From: ZC4RG30 sp963812195
GTDB lineage: Bacteria; Pseudomonadota; Gammaproteobacteria; Steroidobacterales; Steroidobacteraceae
Assembly (NCBI GenBank): GCA_963812195.1
Contig: CAWEUI010000023.1
Span: 1-64,000, forward strand
Direction: 5' to 3'
DNA length: 64,000 nucleotides
Part shown: positions 1 to 9,052 of the stretch, piece after piece
Position numbering within the stretch: the first letter of the stretch is position 1
How the letters are laid out: each line of letters begins with the position of its first letter
Made by a program: the position numbers and the translations under genes
The notes under the pieces: generated by a model
The model's database searches: none
What the model was told of the DNA's origin: nothing
The model's input: only the letters and a program-made list of their open reading frames with translations

Positions 1-868
1 TCCGTCTGGAACTCTCGCAGCTTGTCGTGTCGGCCATGGCCGATCCGGCGCAGCTGGAGTCGGCGGTGATCAACCTTTCACTGAACGCGCAGGATGCCAT
101 GCCCGAGGGCGGCACGTTGGCGTTCGCCACGTCGATCGCGCCCCTGGATCAGCGTTATCGCGACCTGAATCCGGAAGTCGCGCCGGGCAACTATGTGCTG
201 ATCAGCGTCACGGACGATGGCGAGGGCATGCCCGCCGATGTATTGCAGCGTGCGTTCGAGCCGTTCTTCACTACCAAGGACGTCGGCAAAGGAAGTGGAC
301 TGGGGCTTTCGATGGTGTACGGCTTCGTCAAACAATCCGGTGGCCACGTTGCGATCTACAGCGAACCGGGCCTGGTACCACTGTGCGTCTGTATCTGCCG
401 ATGGTGCAGGAAGGGATTTCGGAAGGTCCCGAGGCAGTATCTGCTGCGGACGTCGCCAGTGCGCCGATGGCTGCCGGCAATGAGCGTGTCCTGGTGGTCG
501 AGGATGACCCTTTCGTGCGCGGCTACGCGGTGGCGACACTGGAGAGCCTGGGCTACGAGGTGCAGACCGCCGCCAATGGCCGCGAGGCGCTCACGCTGCT
601 GGCCGAGGCGGTCGACAGGTTCCATCTGCTGTTCACCGACATCGTGATGCCCGGCGGCGTCAACGGGTGGGAGCTGGCGGCCCGGGCCAGGGAGATCTCG
701 CCGGGACTGAAGCTGCTGTTCACTTCCGGGTATGCGATGGATTCGCTGCAGGCGCAGGGCCGCGTCTCGTCGGGTGAAATGCTGCTGATGAAGCCCTACA
801 GGAAGAACGATCTCGCAATGCGGGTGCGCCAGGCGCTCACCGCGGAGCACGACGACTCATCGGCTTGA
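1..868 (+). CDS. Hybrid sensor histidine kinase/response regulator, 3' part, frameshifted
   Basis: The 5' end lies outside the window. The visible part starts in the ATPase domain, with an N-box (NLSLNAQDAM), G1 (DDGEGMP), F-box (FEPFFTTK) and G2 (GSGLGLSMVYGFVKQSGG). It is followed by a CheY-like receiver with the acidic pair VVEDDP, the phospho-acceptor Asp in LFTDIVMPG and the Lys in MKPYRK. The two domains lie in different frames. Adding one G near position 374, in a run of Gs, restores YSEPGLGTTVRLYLPM, so this is one protein with a one-base deletion. It would autophosphorylate and relay to its own receiver, which has no DNA-binding output. The signal sensed is unknown because the input domain is missing. 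No partner gene is visible downstream. Confidence 0.85.
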   Translation, partial: PSGTLAACRVGHGRSGAAGVGGDQPFTERAGCHARGRHVGVRHVDRAPGSALSRPESGSRAGQLCADQRHGRWRGHARRCIAACVRAVLHYQGRRQRKWTGAFDGVRLRQTIRWPRCDLQRTGPGTTVRLYLPMVQEGISEGPEAVSAADVASAPMAAGNERVLVVEDDPFVRGYAVATLESLGYEVQTAANGREALTLLAEAVDRFHLLFTDIVMPGGVNGWELAARAREISPGLKLLFTSGYAMDSLQAQGRVSSGEMLLMKPYRKNDLAMRVRQALTAEHDDSSA

Positions 869-962
869 CGTGCAGGGTACGGGGCTCATCCCGCAAAGAA
901 GAGAACTTGCCCGGGACCTTGCGCAAGCGTCGTGAGCCCAGTCTCTTCTGTGGTGACTGATC

Positions 963-1941
963 TCAGGCCGGCCAGATCCTGCGGCCGGCGCCGGGTGGCG
1001 TGACCCGATCGATCAGCGTCAGATCATCCGCGCTCAGTGGCGTCGCAGCCAGTGCTGCGACATTGGCTGTGACCTGCGCGGCATTGCGTCCTCCGGGAAT
1101 GACCGTCGTCACGGCCGGGTGGTGCAGGATGAACTGCAGCGCGGCCTGGGCCAGGGTACGCCCGTCGCGCGCCAGGGGCTTGAGCTGCTCCACGCTTTGC
1201 AGGTCACGCTGAAAGACGGCGTTCTGCCGCGGGTCGGTCAGCCAGTTGTTGCGAAAGTCACCTGCGGGAAAGCGCGGGTGCGCAGCGAATTTGCCGGTCA
1301 GCAGACCCATGGCCAGACCGCCGCGCACGATGATCCCGATGTTCTGTCGCTGGCAGTAATCGAAGAACTCACGCTCGGCCATGCGGTTGAGCAGGCTGTA
1401 GTCGATCTGCAGCGAAGCACACTTGCCGTCGTGATTGAAGGCTTTCAGGTATTCGAAGTCACTCGTGCTCAGACCGTAGGCGCGCACCTTGCCCTGCGAC
1501 TGCAGCTTCTGGAATCCCTCCAGGCACACCTCCATGGTCTGGTCGCGAAAATCGATGTGCCACTGGATCAGGTCCAGATGGTCCGTGCCCAGGCGCTGCA
1601 GGCTGCTCTCCACGCCCGCGATCAGCTTTTCGACCGAGGTGTAGGTCGAGTGATTGTTGTTGGCGTCGAAGTCCTGCCAGCCGATCTTGGTGGCCACGAT
1701 GAAGCGCTGGCGGCGGCCGCGCATGGCCTTGCCGAGCAGGCGCTCGCTGTGGCCGTCGCCGTACTTGTCGGCGGTATCGAAGAAATTCACCCCGGCGTCC
1801 AGCGCGCAGTCGATAGCCGCCAGCGCGGCAGCGTCGGCCCGGGTATCGACCGCGCCCCATTCTCCGCCGCCCACTGCCCACAGGCCCAGGCCCATCTCGG
1901 TGATCTTGCATGGCCGACTTGCCCAGTGTGCGTGTCTTCAT
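963..1941 (-). CDS. Aldo/keto reductase, frameshifted near the start
   Basis: This is an NADPH-dependent aldo/keto reductase of about 325 residues, in the group of tyrosine-auxotrophy/Tas and plant-like AKRs. The catalytic pattern is visible as FFDTADKYGDGHSERLLG (Asp and Tyr) and VATKIG (Lys), with the C-terminal cofactor region TVIPGGRN. The start at 1941 (MKTRTLGKSAM) is in another frame from the body. Removing one base near 1907, in the sequence coding for a Gln before ITEMGLG, joins them. The ATG overlaps the stop of the upstream protein kinase gene as ATGA, so the two are probably translated together. The substrate cannot be inferred. Confidence 0.88.
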
Positions 1942-4802
1942 CGTGTTGCTCTTGCCTGTGTCTTTGCGGCCAGCGGCGCCAGTGCCCTGACTCGCGGATC
2001 CGTGTCACCGAAGGTCTTGCGCAGTATGGCGAAGGCTGCTTCCAGGACAGTCCCGGCCTCGTCCCGATCCAGGGCATCGAGGGTCTTGCCGTACTCGGCC
2101 AGCGCCAGCGCATCATTCCACAGCAGTGGGCCGGGATCGCTGTCGATGATATGTGCGATGCGCTCGCCGATTTGCAGCGATTTGCCGAGTTCCCCGTCGC
2201 GACGGTAGTGCGCTGCCAGTGCACCCAGGAATGGCAGCATCCCCGCGTTGTCCGCGCCCACCGAGGCTTGCTGGCCGGCGACCGCCTGCTGCAGCAGCCG
2301 GGCCGCTTCGCCGGAATGTCCCTGCCTGCTCAGCGCGTCCCCCAGGTCCATGCGCGCGGTGAGCTGCAGTGAGCGCGGCAGCACGTCTTCGTGTGCCAAT
2401 GCCCGGCGCAGCAGCGCCACGGCGCTTGTGTTGCGGCCGCGATCGATGTCGAGTTTACCCAGAAAGACCCGCGCTCTGGCCGCGTTGTAGCCATCCGGGC
2501 CTTCGAGCAACACCGCCTTGTCCAGTGCCGTCTGGAACATGGCCCGCGATCGAGCGTACTGCCCCATCGCCAGCAGCCCGGAAGCGGTGCTGATCAGCCG
2601 CCGGACGTAGCGCACGTGATTCTCGCCGACGTTGCCGCGCGTAATCTCCTGTGCCTTGCGGTACGCGACCATCGCCTCGTCCATGTGTCCGAGCCGGCCC
2701 AGTACGGCTCCCAACGAGTCGTACATGAACGCGATGTGGCTGTAGTTCGGTCCCCATACCTTGATGCCGCGCTCGATGTTCTTCCGGAACAGGCTGGCGG
2801 CTTCCTCCAGCTTGTTAAGCCGCACCAGCACCAGGCCCAGATTGCTGATGCGGATCACGGTGTTCGGCGCCAGATCACCGTCGACACGCCTGGACAGTGC
2901 AATTGTCTGCCGGTGCAGGGCCTCCGATTCGCGGTAGCGGCCCAATGTCGAAAGCGCATTGGCCATGTTGCCGCGGATGTCGATGGCGTTGGAGCTCTCA
3001 CCTGCGCCGCTTCGGACCAGGATGTCCAGCGCACGCCGTTCGATGTCGAGGGCTTCGCTGGTCTTGCGCTCGTCGAACAGGATCACGCCCAGCCGCGACA
3101 TCACGTATGCGACCTCATTGCTTTGCGCTCCGAGGGCTTTCCGCGCGATCTGCAGCGTGCGCCGCTCGTAGGCTTCGGCCTGCTCGAGCTGACCATTGAG
3201 CCGGTACGCTTCTGCCAGATCGTGCGTGGACTGCGAGATCGAAAGCTGGTCCGCGTCGTGGCGCGCTTCCTTCATCCGCAATGAACGCTCCAGCATCGGA
3301 ATGGACTCGTCCAGATCACCCATTGCCGTCATGCTGCTTCCCATGATGCGCATCAACTCGGCCTGGAGTGCGGGCTGGTTGTCGAGCGCATTGATTCGCT
3401 TGCGGCCTTGCTGCAGCAATTCGACCGCTGTAACGGGTGTGCCCTTGGACTCTTGCGGGGAGGCGCTCTGAAACAGGTTGGTCAGGAAGCTCGCGACTTC
3501 GCTCGACTCCGCCGCAGCGAGGTTGGCGCGGTCGCGCTGGTGGGTGAGGCGAACGGTGTAATAGACGACCAGCGCGGCGACCGTGACCAGCATGGTCGCA
3601 GTAAAGGCGAGGCCCCTGATGTTGCGCGCCACGAACTTGCGCGCCTTGTACGGCCAGTCATCGCCGCGCGCCTCGACGGGTTGCTGCGCCAGATAGCGGC
3701 CCACATCGGCGCTCAGCGCACTCACCGTCGCGTAGCGGCGCTGCGGATCCTTTTGCAGGGCCCTCAGCGCGATATTGTCGAGATCGCCGGCAAGACGCCT
3801 GCGCAGGCGCGCCGGAGGGATGTCGCACGCGATACCTGCGCCTTCTTCGGCAGTGGCAATCCTCGTGCTCGGCTTGATCGGGTCGCGCTGCAGGATTGCT
3901 GCCTGGTATTGATGCGGTGTGGACGGCGACACACCGTAGGGTGACTGGCCTGTCATCAGCCGGTAGAGCAACACGCCCAGCGCGTACACGTCGGTGGCAA
4001 CCGAGATCGAATCGCCACGTATCTGCTCCGGGCTTGCGTATTCGGGTGTCATCGGCCGCATCCCCTCGCGGGTCTGTGCCGGCGCCGGTGCGAACGCGTC
4101 GGCCTCCAGCAGCTTCGCGATGCCAAAGTCCAGCAGCTTTGGATTGCCTTCCCTGTCGATCAGGATATTGCTCGGCTTCAGGTCGCGATGCACGATCAGG
4201 TTGCGGTGCGCGTAGTCGACCGCTTCGCACACCTTGCGGAACAATGCCAGCCGCGCGTCGATGGACAGGTGCTTCTCATCGCAGTAGCTGTCGACGGGCA
4301 GACCCTGCACGTACTCCATGACGAGGTAGGGCAGGCCGTAGTTGGTGGAGCCGCCGTCGAGCAGATTGGCGATGTACGGATGATGCAGGGTCGCCAGAAT
4401 CTGCCGCTCGGCCTTGAAGCGCGTGATCGCCTCCGGGACGAGCAGCTGCGCGGCCATGACCTTGAACGCGGCCGTCTGCTTGTATTCGGCATCCGCCCGG
4501 TCCGCGAGGAATACGGCGCCCATGCCGCCGTCGGCCAGGCGGCTGGTTATCGTCCAGGCACCGAAGGTGCGACCGATCCACGGGTCCCGGATTTCCCCGG
4601 ACAGCGAGGTGATCGAGGCGGCGATGGAATCCGCCATCGGGTCGCCGTCGCGGGCGTCGGCGGCGAGCAGGGGCTGCAGACGTCCGGCAAGGTTCGGATG
4701 CCGGGCCTCGAATTCACGCAGGAAGGTTGTCCGTGCTTCGCCCTGCAGTCCTGAAGCCTGCTTGAAGGCGGCGCCTACGATCTGCCAGTCCTCGGAACTC
4801 AC
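1938..4802 (-). CDS. Membrane-anchored Ser/Thr protein kinase with TPR repeats
   Basis: This 954-residue protein has a short N-terminal helical region and then a Hanks-type kinase domain at about 83-365. Visible motifs are the glycine loop LADGGMGAVF (~89-98), the ATP-binding Lys at ~114 (AAFKVM), HRDLKPSN with catalytic Asp ~207, DFG at ~225-227 and the activation segment TPEYASPEQ. One transmembrane helix lies at ~397-417. The remainder is a long array of TPR-type helices rich in the A..Y..AL pattern. The kinase would face the cytoplasm and the TPRs the periplasm. This architecture is common in Xanthomonadales-like genomes, but its targets are unknown. It overlaps the aldo/keto reductase start by four bases, which suggests a two-gene operon. 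All key kinase residues are present. Confidence 0.93.
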   Translation of the reverse strand: MSSEDWQIVGAAFKQASGLQGEARTTFLREFEARHPNLAGRLQPLLAADARDGDPMADSIAASITSLSGEIRDPWIGRTFGAWTITSRLADGGMGAVFLADRADAEYKQTAAFKVMAAQLLVPEAITRFKAERQILATLHHPYIANLLDGGSTNYGLPYLVMEYVQGLPVDSYCDEKHLSIDARLALFRKVCEAVDYAHRNLIVHRDLKPSNILIDREGNPKLLDFGIAKLLEADAFAPAPAQTREGMRPMTPEYASPEQIRGDSISVATDVYALGVLLYRLMTGQSPYGVSPSTPHQYQAAILQRDPIKPSTRIATAEEGAGIACDIPPARLRRRLAGDLDNIALRALQKDPQRRYATVSALSADVGRYLAQQPVEARGDDWPYKARKFVARNIRGLAFTATMLVTVAALVVYYTVRLTHQRDRANLAAAESSEVASFLTNLFQSASPQESKGTPVTAVELLQQGRKRINALDNQPALQAELMRIMGSSMTAMGDLDESIPMLERSLRMKEARHDADQLSISQSTHDLAEAYRLNGQLEQAEAYERRTLQIARKALGAQSNEVAYVMSRLGVILFDERKTSEALDIERRALDILVRSGAGESSNAIDIRGNMANALSTLGRYRESEALHRQTIALSRRVDGDLAPNTVIRISNLGLVLVRLNKLEEAASLFRKNIERGIKVWGPNYSHIAFMYDSLGAVLGRLGHMDEAMVAYRKAQEITRGNVGENHVRYVRRLISTASGLLAMGQYARSRAMFQTALDKAVLLEGPDGYNAARARVFLGKLDIDRGRNTSAVALLRRALAHEDVLPRSLQLTARMDLGDALSRQGHSGEAARLLQQAVAGQQASVGADNAGMLPFLGALAAHYRRDGELGKSLQIGERIAHIIDSDPGPLLWNDALALAEYGKTLDALDRDEAGTVLEAAFAILRKTFGDTDPRVRALAPLAAKTQARATR

Positions 4803-4856
4803 CGGGCCGGGGCACTTTCAACGTGCGACACCATCACCCGATCCTAGCATCGGGGT

Positions 4857-5909
4857 CTACCGCCCGTTGTTTGGCGTGAAACCTCTGGCCTGGTACAGAC
4901 GATCGAAGTCCGTGCGCAGGCGGTAGTCGGGCACCGAATACAGATAGGCCTCGATCTGCTGGATCTTGCCCTCGCGCACCTTGAAGGCCTCGGCGATCTG
5001 GAAGGTGAAGGGTTTGGCGAAGGTCCCTGTCGTGGTCTTGGGGTTGCCGACGCCGGAGTGATCGAAGAAGCCGAACGCGAACACCAGCTGGCGCGTGGTG
5101 TCGGCCACCCAGATGCGCCGGTCGCGGACGTCGGTGACGATGGTCTGGAAGCCGGTGTCGAACTGCTGCTTGCAGGCGAGGTTGGCCATCGAGCCGGGCT
5201 TGGCGTCGGGGTTGTTCGCCGTGATGGTGCCGTTCTCGCGGCGCTGGCAGTCGTCCCAGAACGGCGTGATGGAGGAGTCCGTTGCCGTGTCGATGCCTTC
5301 GAAGTAGGCGTCGGCGATACGCACCAGGTCGGCCCGGCTCACCCGCTGTTCCGGCGGCACCGGCGCGAGCAGGCGCGGGTCGGGGGACTTCTGCGGCTCA
5401 TTGACGATCTTCGCACCACCGGCGCTGCCGCCGCCGCTGTTGCCGTTGCGACGCACGATCATCTGCTCGGCCTCGGCGATCCTGCCGCCGCGCGCCTTGA
5501 TGCGCAGCGTGGTCAGCTCCCAGTCGCCGCGCTCGTACATGACGGTCAGCACCGCGGCCTGGCCGGCCGCCTCGTCGGTGATTGGCAGCCAGTAGGAGCC
5601 GCGGCCGTCCATCGTCTTCCAGGAGGCATCGCCGAAGGGCTGGATGACGCCGTTCTCGGAGAAAATCACGTCATCGGTGACCGGCGCGGCGGATGGATTG
5701 CGCGCGGCCAGTGCGTTCAGGTATGTCTGCATCAACTGCTCGAGGCAGGCGCTGTTGCAGGAGGTGTCGGCGTCCTTCAGCGGGGCGCCATCCATCGAGC
5801 CCATGGAGCCGGCGACGACGGCCTTCGGCGCGCTGGAGCAGGCTGCGAGCAAGGCGAGCAGGCCGGCGGCAGCGGCAACCTTGCAAAGGCGTGTGGTCGT
5901 GACAGTCAC
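4857..5909 (-). CDS. Lipoprotein with two NTF2/SnoaL-like halves
   Basis: The start is placed at the GTG at 5909. It has GGAGGGG just upstream, and a lipoprotein signal peptide ending LLALLAAC|SS follows directly; longer in-frame starts would put over 45 charged residues before the signal. The mature protein (~330 residues) has two similar segments, LMQTYLNALAARNPSAAPV and DLVRIADAYFEGIDTATDSS. Each resembles helix 1 of the NTF2/SnoaL cone fold, and each is followed by an aromatic-rich beta region (GDASWKTMDGRGSYW; FAKPFTFQIAEAFKVREGKI). SnoaL-like proteins bind or isomerise small hydrophobic ligands, but no catalytic residues can be assigned here. It is a monocistronic gene divergent from asnB. 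The specific role is unknown. Confidence 0.8.
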   Translation of the reverse strand: MTVTTTRLCKVAAAAGLLALLAACSSAPKAVVAGSMGSMDGAPLKDADTSCNSACLEQLMQTYLNALAARNPSAAPVTDDVIFSENGVIQPFGDASWKTMDGRGSYWLPITDEAAGQAAVLTVMYERGDWELTTLRIKARGGRIAEAEQMIVRRNGNSGGGSAGGAKIVNEPQKSPDPRLLAPVPPEQRVSRADLVRIADAYFEGIDTATDSSITPFWDDCQRRENGTITANNPDAKPGSMANLACKQQFDTGFQTIVTDVRDRRIWVADTTRQLVFAFGFFDHSGVGNPKTTTGTFAKPFTFQIAEAFKVREGKIQQIEAYLYSVPDYRLRTDFDRLYQARGFTPNNGR

Positions 5910-6104
5910 GTTTTCCCCTCCCGGATGGAATTTGGTTGCCACGGCTCTTGGGGCCGCATTGGCGCCGGTATCATGGCCGAGCCTTGCGCCCGCGTCGAGG
6001 CGCGAGGGCGGCTTGGTGGGTGTGACCAAGCTTTTACGCGCCCGCTCTCGGCTCAAACCGGTCTAACATGCAAGTGACGGCCTGGACGATCGTGAGGTGC
6101 TGCT

Positions 6105-7628
6105 GTGTGTGGATTTGCGTGCCTGTGGCGGCACGACGATGAATCGCTTGCCAAGCGGATGATCGGGAAGATCGAGCATCGTGGTCCCGACGAGACGCAG
6201 GTCTATCGGGCGCCCCATGTGCCGGCGATCATGGCGCACTGCCGATTGTCGATCATCGGGCCCTCGGATGGCTCCCAGCCGATCTACGAAGGCGACAACA
6301 TCCTGGTGGCCAACGGCGAGATCTACAACTACGCCGACCTGCGCGCGATCCTTGGCGAGAGCGCCTTCGAGACGCGCAGCGACTCGGAAACCATCCTGCA
6401 CCTGTTCCGTTCCAACCAGCTGCGCTGGGTGACCAAGCTCGATGGCATGTTCGCCTTCGTGCTGGCCACGCCCGAGCGTGTCATCGCGGCACGCGATCCT
6501 CTGGGCATCAAACCGCTGTACGTGGCGCACCTGGGCGGTGAAGGGCTGGCGTTCTCCTCCGAGCTCAAGGCCTTCGATGGCCTGGGAGTGGCCAGCGTGC
6601 AGGCGATCGGGCCCGGGGAGATGTTCGACAGCATCGACGGTACGCGGCGCTGGTTCCGCATCGCGCAAGGTGCGGCATTGCCCGAGCCGGATTTCAATCT
6701 CGAGGCGGTGCGGCACGAACTGCGGCTCACGCTCGAAGACGCGGTGCGCAAGTGGATGGTGGCCGACGTGGAGGTGGGCTCGTTCCTCTCCGGCGGACTG
6801 GATTCATCGATCATCGCCGCGCTGGCCAGCCGCATGATCGATCGGCCGCTGAAGACCTTCTCGGTCGGCGTGGAAGGCAGCCCCGATCTGGCCGCGGCCG
6901 AGCGGGTCGCCCGCCACATCGGCTCGGACCACTATTCGATGACCTTCACCGCGGCCGATCTGGCCAGGGCACTGCCGCATGTCATCTATCACCTGGAAAG
7001 CGCCGACGTGGATCTGGTGCGCAGCGCCCTGCCCACGCATTTCGCCACCACGCTGGCGCGGCGGCACGTGAAGGCGGTGCTGACCGGGGAGGGCGCGGAC
7101 GAATTGTTCGCCGGGTACGCCTACCATCACGAGTATGCGCGCGCGCCGCGCGAGCTGGCCGACGAGCTCACGCGCTCGCTCTCGGGCATGCACAACATCA
7201 ACTTGCAGCGCGTGGACCGCATCACCATGGCGCAGGGGCTCGAAGCCCGCACGCCATTCCTGGACCGCGATCTGATCGACTTCGCGCAGTCCATTCCCGC
7301 GTCGCTGAAGATGCACATCGTCGATGAGCAGTCCGGGACTGCCACCGAGAAGTGGATTCTGCGCGAGGCCTGCAAGGATCTGCTGCCCGGGGAGTTGATC
7401 TGGCGGCGCAAGGCACAGTTCGACGAAGGCACGGGTGCCGTGGATGCGCTCGACGAAGCGCTGTCGATCGCCACGGGCGAGCGCGCGCCGGTGGATCGGC
7501 AGACCGAGGCGCGGCTGTACCGGGAGATTCTCTGCGACCAGTTCGAGGACCCGCAGATGATTCTGCAAAACGCCGGGGCGTGGGCGACGGGGCGCGTGCC
7601 GCACGATGGCCCGCGGCCGGTGGCCTGA
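6105..7628 (+). CDS. asnB: Asparagine synthetase (glutamine-hydrolysing) family protein
   Basis: This class II glutamine amidotransferase is fused to an asparagine-synthase PP-loop domain, 507 residues, slightly shorter than E. coli AsnB. The start is the GTG at 6105, preceded by GAGG, which places the nucleophile as Cys2 (MCGFACLW). Other amidotransferase residues are HRGPDE and ANGEIYNY. The synthetase domain has SGGLDSS at ~229-235 and the acceptor region FAGYAYHHEY. AsnB hydrolyses Gln and transfers ammonia to a beta-aspartyl-AMP intermediate. Related proteins amidate other acids, and the pairing with a downstream amidohydrolase leaves the exact substrate open. A nitrilase-family gene follows after 34 bases, probably in the same operon. 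Confidence 0.9.
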   Translation: MCGFACLWRHDDESLAKRMIGKIEHRGPDETQVYRAPHVPAIMAHCRLSIIGPSDGSQPIYEGDNILVANGEIYNYADLRAILGESAFETRSDSETILHLFRSNQLRWVTKLDGMFAFVLATPERVIAARDPLGIKPLYVAHLGGEGLAFSSELKAFDGLGVASVQAIGPGEMFDSIDGTRRWFRIAQGAALPEPDFNLEAVRHELRLTLEDAVRKWMVADVEVGSFLSGGLDSSIIAALASRMIDRPLKTFSVGVEGSPDLAAAERVARHIGSDHYSMTFTAADLARALPHVIYHLESADVDLVRSALPTHFATTLARRHVKAVLTGEGADELFAGYAYHHEYARAPRELADELTRSLSGMHNINLQRVDRITMAQGLEARTPFLDRDLIDFAQSIPASLKMHIVDEQSGTATEKWILREACKDLLPGELIWRRKAQFDEGTGAVDALDEALSIATGERAPVDRQTEARLYREILCDQFEDPQMILQNAGAWATGRVPHDGPRPVA

Positions 7629-7662
7629 TGTCCAATCCGATCCAGGGAGGCTGGCAAACGAC

Positions 7663-8559
7663 GTGACGACCGACCTCAACTCCTTCCGCGCGGCCAGGCT
7701 GCGCGTCGCCGCTGCCCAGATCGACCCGACCGAGCAGGACATCGACGACAACCTCAAGAAGCACTACGACGTCATCGACGAGGCCAGATCCAAAGGCGTC
7801 GAGTTTCTGGTGTTTCCGGAGCTTTCCCTCACCGGCTATCAGCTGCGCTCGCGCACGCCGGATCTGGCGATCACCAGGGACGACCCACGGCTCAGGGAGA
7901 TTGCCGAACGCGCCGGTGACATGACGGTGATCGCCGGCTTCGTCGAGGAAAGCTTCGCGGCCCAGTTCCACAATTCGGCGGCCGCACTGCGGCACGGCGC
8001 GGTGCAGTTCATTCACCGCAAGCTCAACCTGGCCACCTACGGCAGTCTGGAGGAGGCCAAGTACTTCGCCCGCGGCCGTTACGTGGATGTCTACGTGCAT
8101 GAGCCGCCCTGGACGGCAGCCATCTTCATCTGCGCGGACTCCTGGAACCCGGGGCTCATCCATCTGGCCGGGTTGTACGGTGCCACGTTGATGGCCATAC
8201 CCATTGCCTCTTCGCGCGAGGCGGTCGGGCTGGACTTCTCCAATCCCGATGGCTGGAACACCGCCTTGTCCTTCTACGGCATGCTCTACGGCATGCCGAT
8301 CGTGATGGCCAATCACTGCGGGTCGCGCGACGGGGAGACCTACTGGGGCGGCAGTCGCATCGTCGACCCGCACGGCAGGACGCTGGCGATCGCGGGCGAG
8401 AAAGAAGAGCTGGTTGTGGCGGACATCGACTACGACCTGGTGCGCCAGGCCCGCTTCCAGCTGCCGACCGTACGCGATTCGAACCTGGACCTGATCCACC
8501 GGGAAATCGAACGGTTGAACAACCGCATCGGTGTGCCGCGCGACATGCGCACGATCTGA
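7663..8559 (+). CDS. Carbon-nitrogen hydrolase (nitrilase superfamily)
   Basis: This is a cytoplasmic nitrilase-superfamily amidohydrolase of 298 residues. The Glu-Lys-Cys triad is visible as E53 (FPELSLTGY), K120 (HRKLNL) and C157 (FICADSWNPG). The start is set at the GTG at 7663 after GGGAGG (spacing ~12). It lies just downstream of asnB, and an amidotransferase-amidohydrolase pair suggests metabolism of an amide or amidated small acid. The substrate cannot be read from sequence. No signal peptide is seen. Confidence 0.88.
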   Translation: MTTDLNSFRAARLRVAAAQIDPTEQDIDDNLKKHYDVIDEARSKGVEFLVFPELSLTGYQLRSRTPDLAITRDDPRLREIAERAGDMTVIAGFVEESFAAQFHNSAAALRHGAVQFIHRKLNLATYGSLEEAKYFARGRYVDVYVHEPPWTAAIFICADSWNPGLIHLAGLYGATLMAIPIASSREAVGLDFSNPDGWNTALSFYGMLYGMPIVMANHCGSRDGETYWGGSRIVDPHGRTLAIAGEKEELVVADIDYDLVRQARFQLPTVRDSNLDLIHREIERLNNRIGVPRDMRTI

Positions 8560-8574
8560 AGGCCGCCAGGCCTT
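8559..8574 (+). terminator. Short hairpin at the end of the amidohydrolase gene
   Basis: AAGGCC and GGCCTT form a 6-bp stem with a 4-base loop starting at the last base of the stop codon. There is no T run after it, so termination is only possible. Confidence 0.3.
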
Positions 8575-8625
8575 ACACTGCGCCGACTCAACAACGCGGA
8601 CCGTAAGAGGTCGGGGGAACAAGTC

Positions 8626-9042
8626 ATGCGTGCGGCTACCAGTTTCGTATCGATTTCCATACTTGCCGGCGTGGCGGCCCTGGCGCTGGCGCAGAACTCA
8701 CAAGCGCCCGCGGCGGCACCGGCCGCAACTGCCGCCATCGCGGCCAAACAGATCAACGCCATCGATCTAGGCGCTGAATTCGAAGGCATGCAGGGCAAAC
8801 GCCTGGTGATGCGCACCGTCACCTTCCCGCCGGGCATGCGCACGCCGGAGCACAGCCACAAAGGTCGCCCGGGGCTGGTGTACGTGCTGGAAGGCACCTT
8901 CATCGAGCACCGCAATGGCGTGGCGACCGAGTACGGTCCGGGTACCGGCTGGGTGGAGGACCACGACACCACGCACTGGGTGGAGAATCGCGGTTCGGTC
9001 CCGGCCGTGCAGCTATCGGTGGCGATCGCAAGCCAGCAGTAG
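8626..9042 (+). CDS. Secreted cupin-domain protein
   Basis: This 138-residue protein has an N-terminal signal peptide (SISILAGVAALALAQ) and an Ala-rich linker. A single cupin barrel follows, with metal-ligand-like residues in PEHSHKGRPGLVYVLEG (two His and a Glu) and the second motif HDTTHWVEN. The ATG at 8626 follows a GGGGGA sequence. Single-domain periplasmic cupins bind a divalent metal and have varied or unknown roles. It is separated from the amidohydrolase gene by only 66 bases and could be co-transcribed. It converges with the diguanylate cyclase gene. Confidence 0.85.
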   Translation: MRAATSFVSISILAGVAALALAQNSQAPAAAPAATAAIAAKQINAIDLGAEFEGMQGKRLVMRTVTFPPGMRTPEHSHKGRPGLVYVLEGTFIEHRNGVATEYGPGTGWVEDHDTTHWVENRGSVPAVQLSVAIASQQ

Positions 9043-9052
9043 CAGGCCGGCT

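Noticed and set aside
897..949. Inverted repeat AGAAGAGA / TCTCTTCT between the kinase and reductase genes
   Set aside because: The 37-base loop and lack of T tract make it a poor terminator, and chance is likely.
1119..2372. Long plus-strand frame opposite the aldo/keto reductase and kinase genes
   Set aside because: It lies entirely antisense to well-conserved genes, has no family motif, and is the usual mirror frame of high-GC coding DNA.
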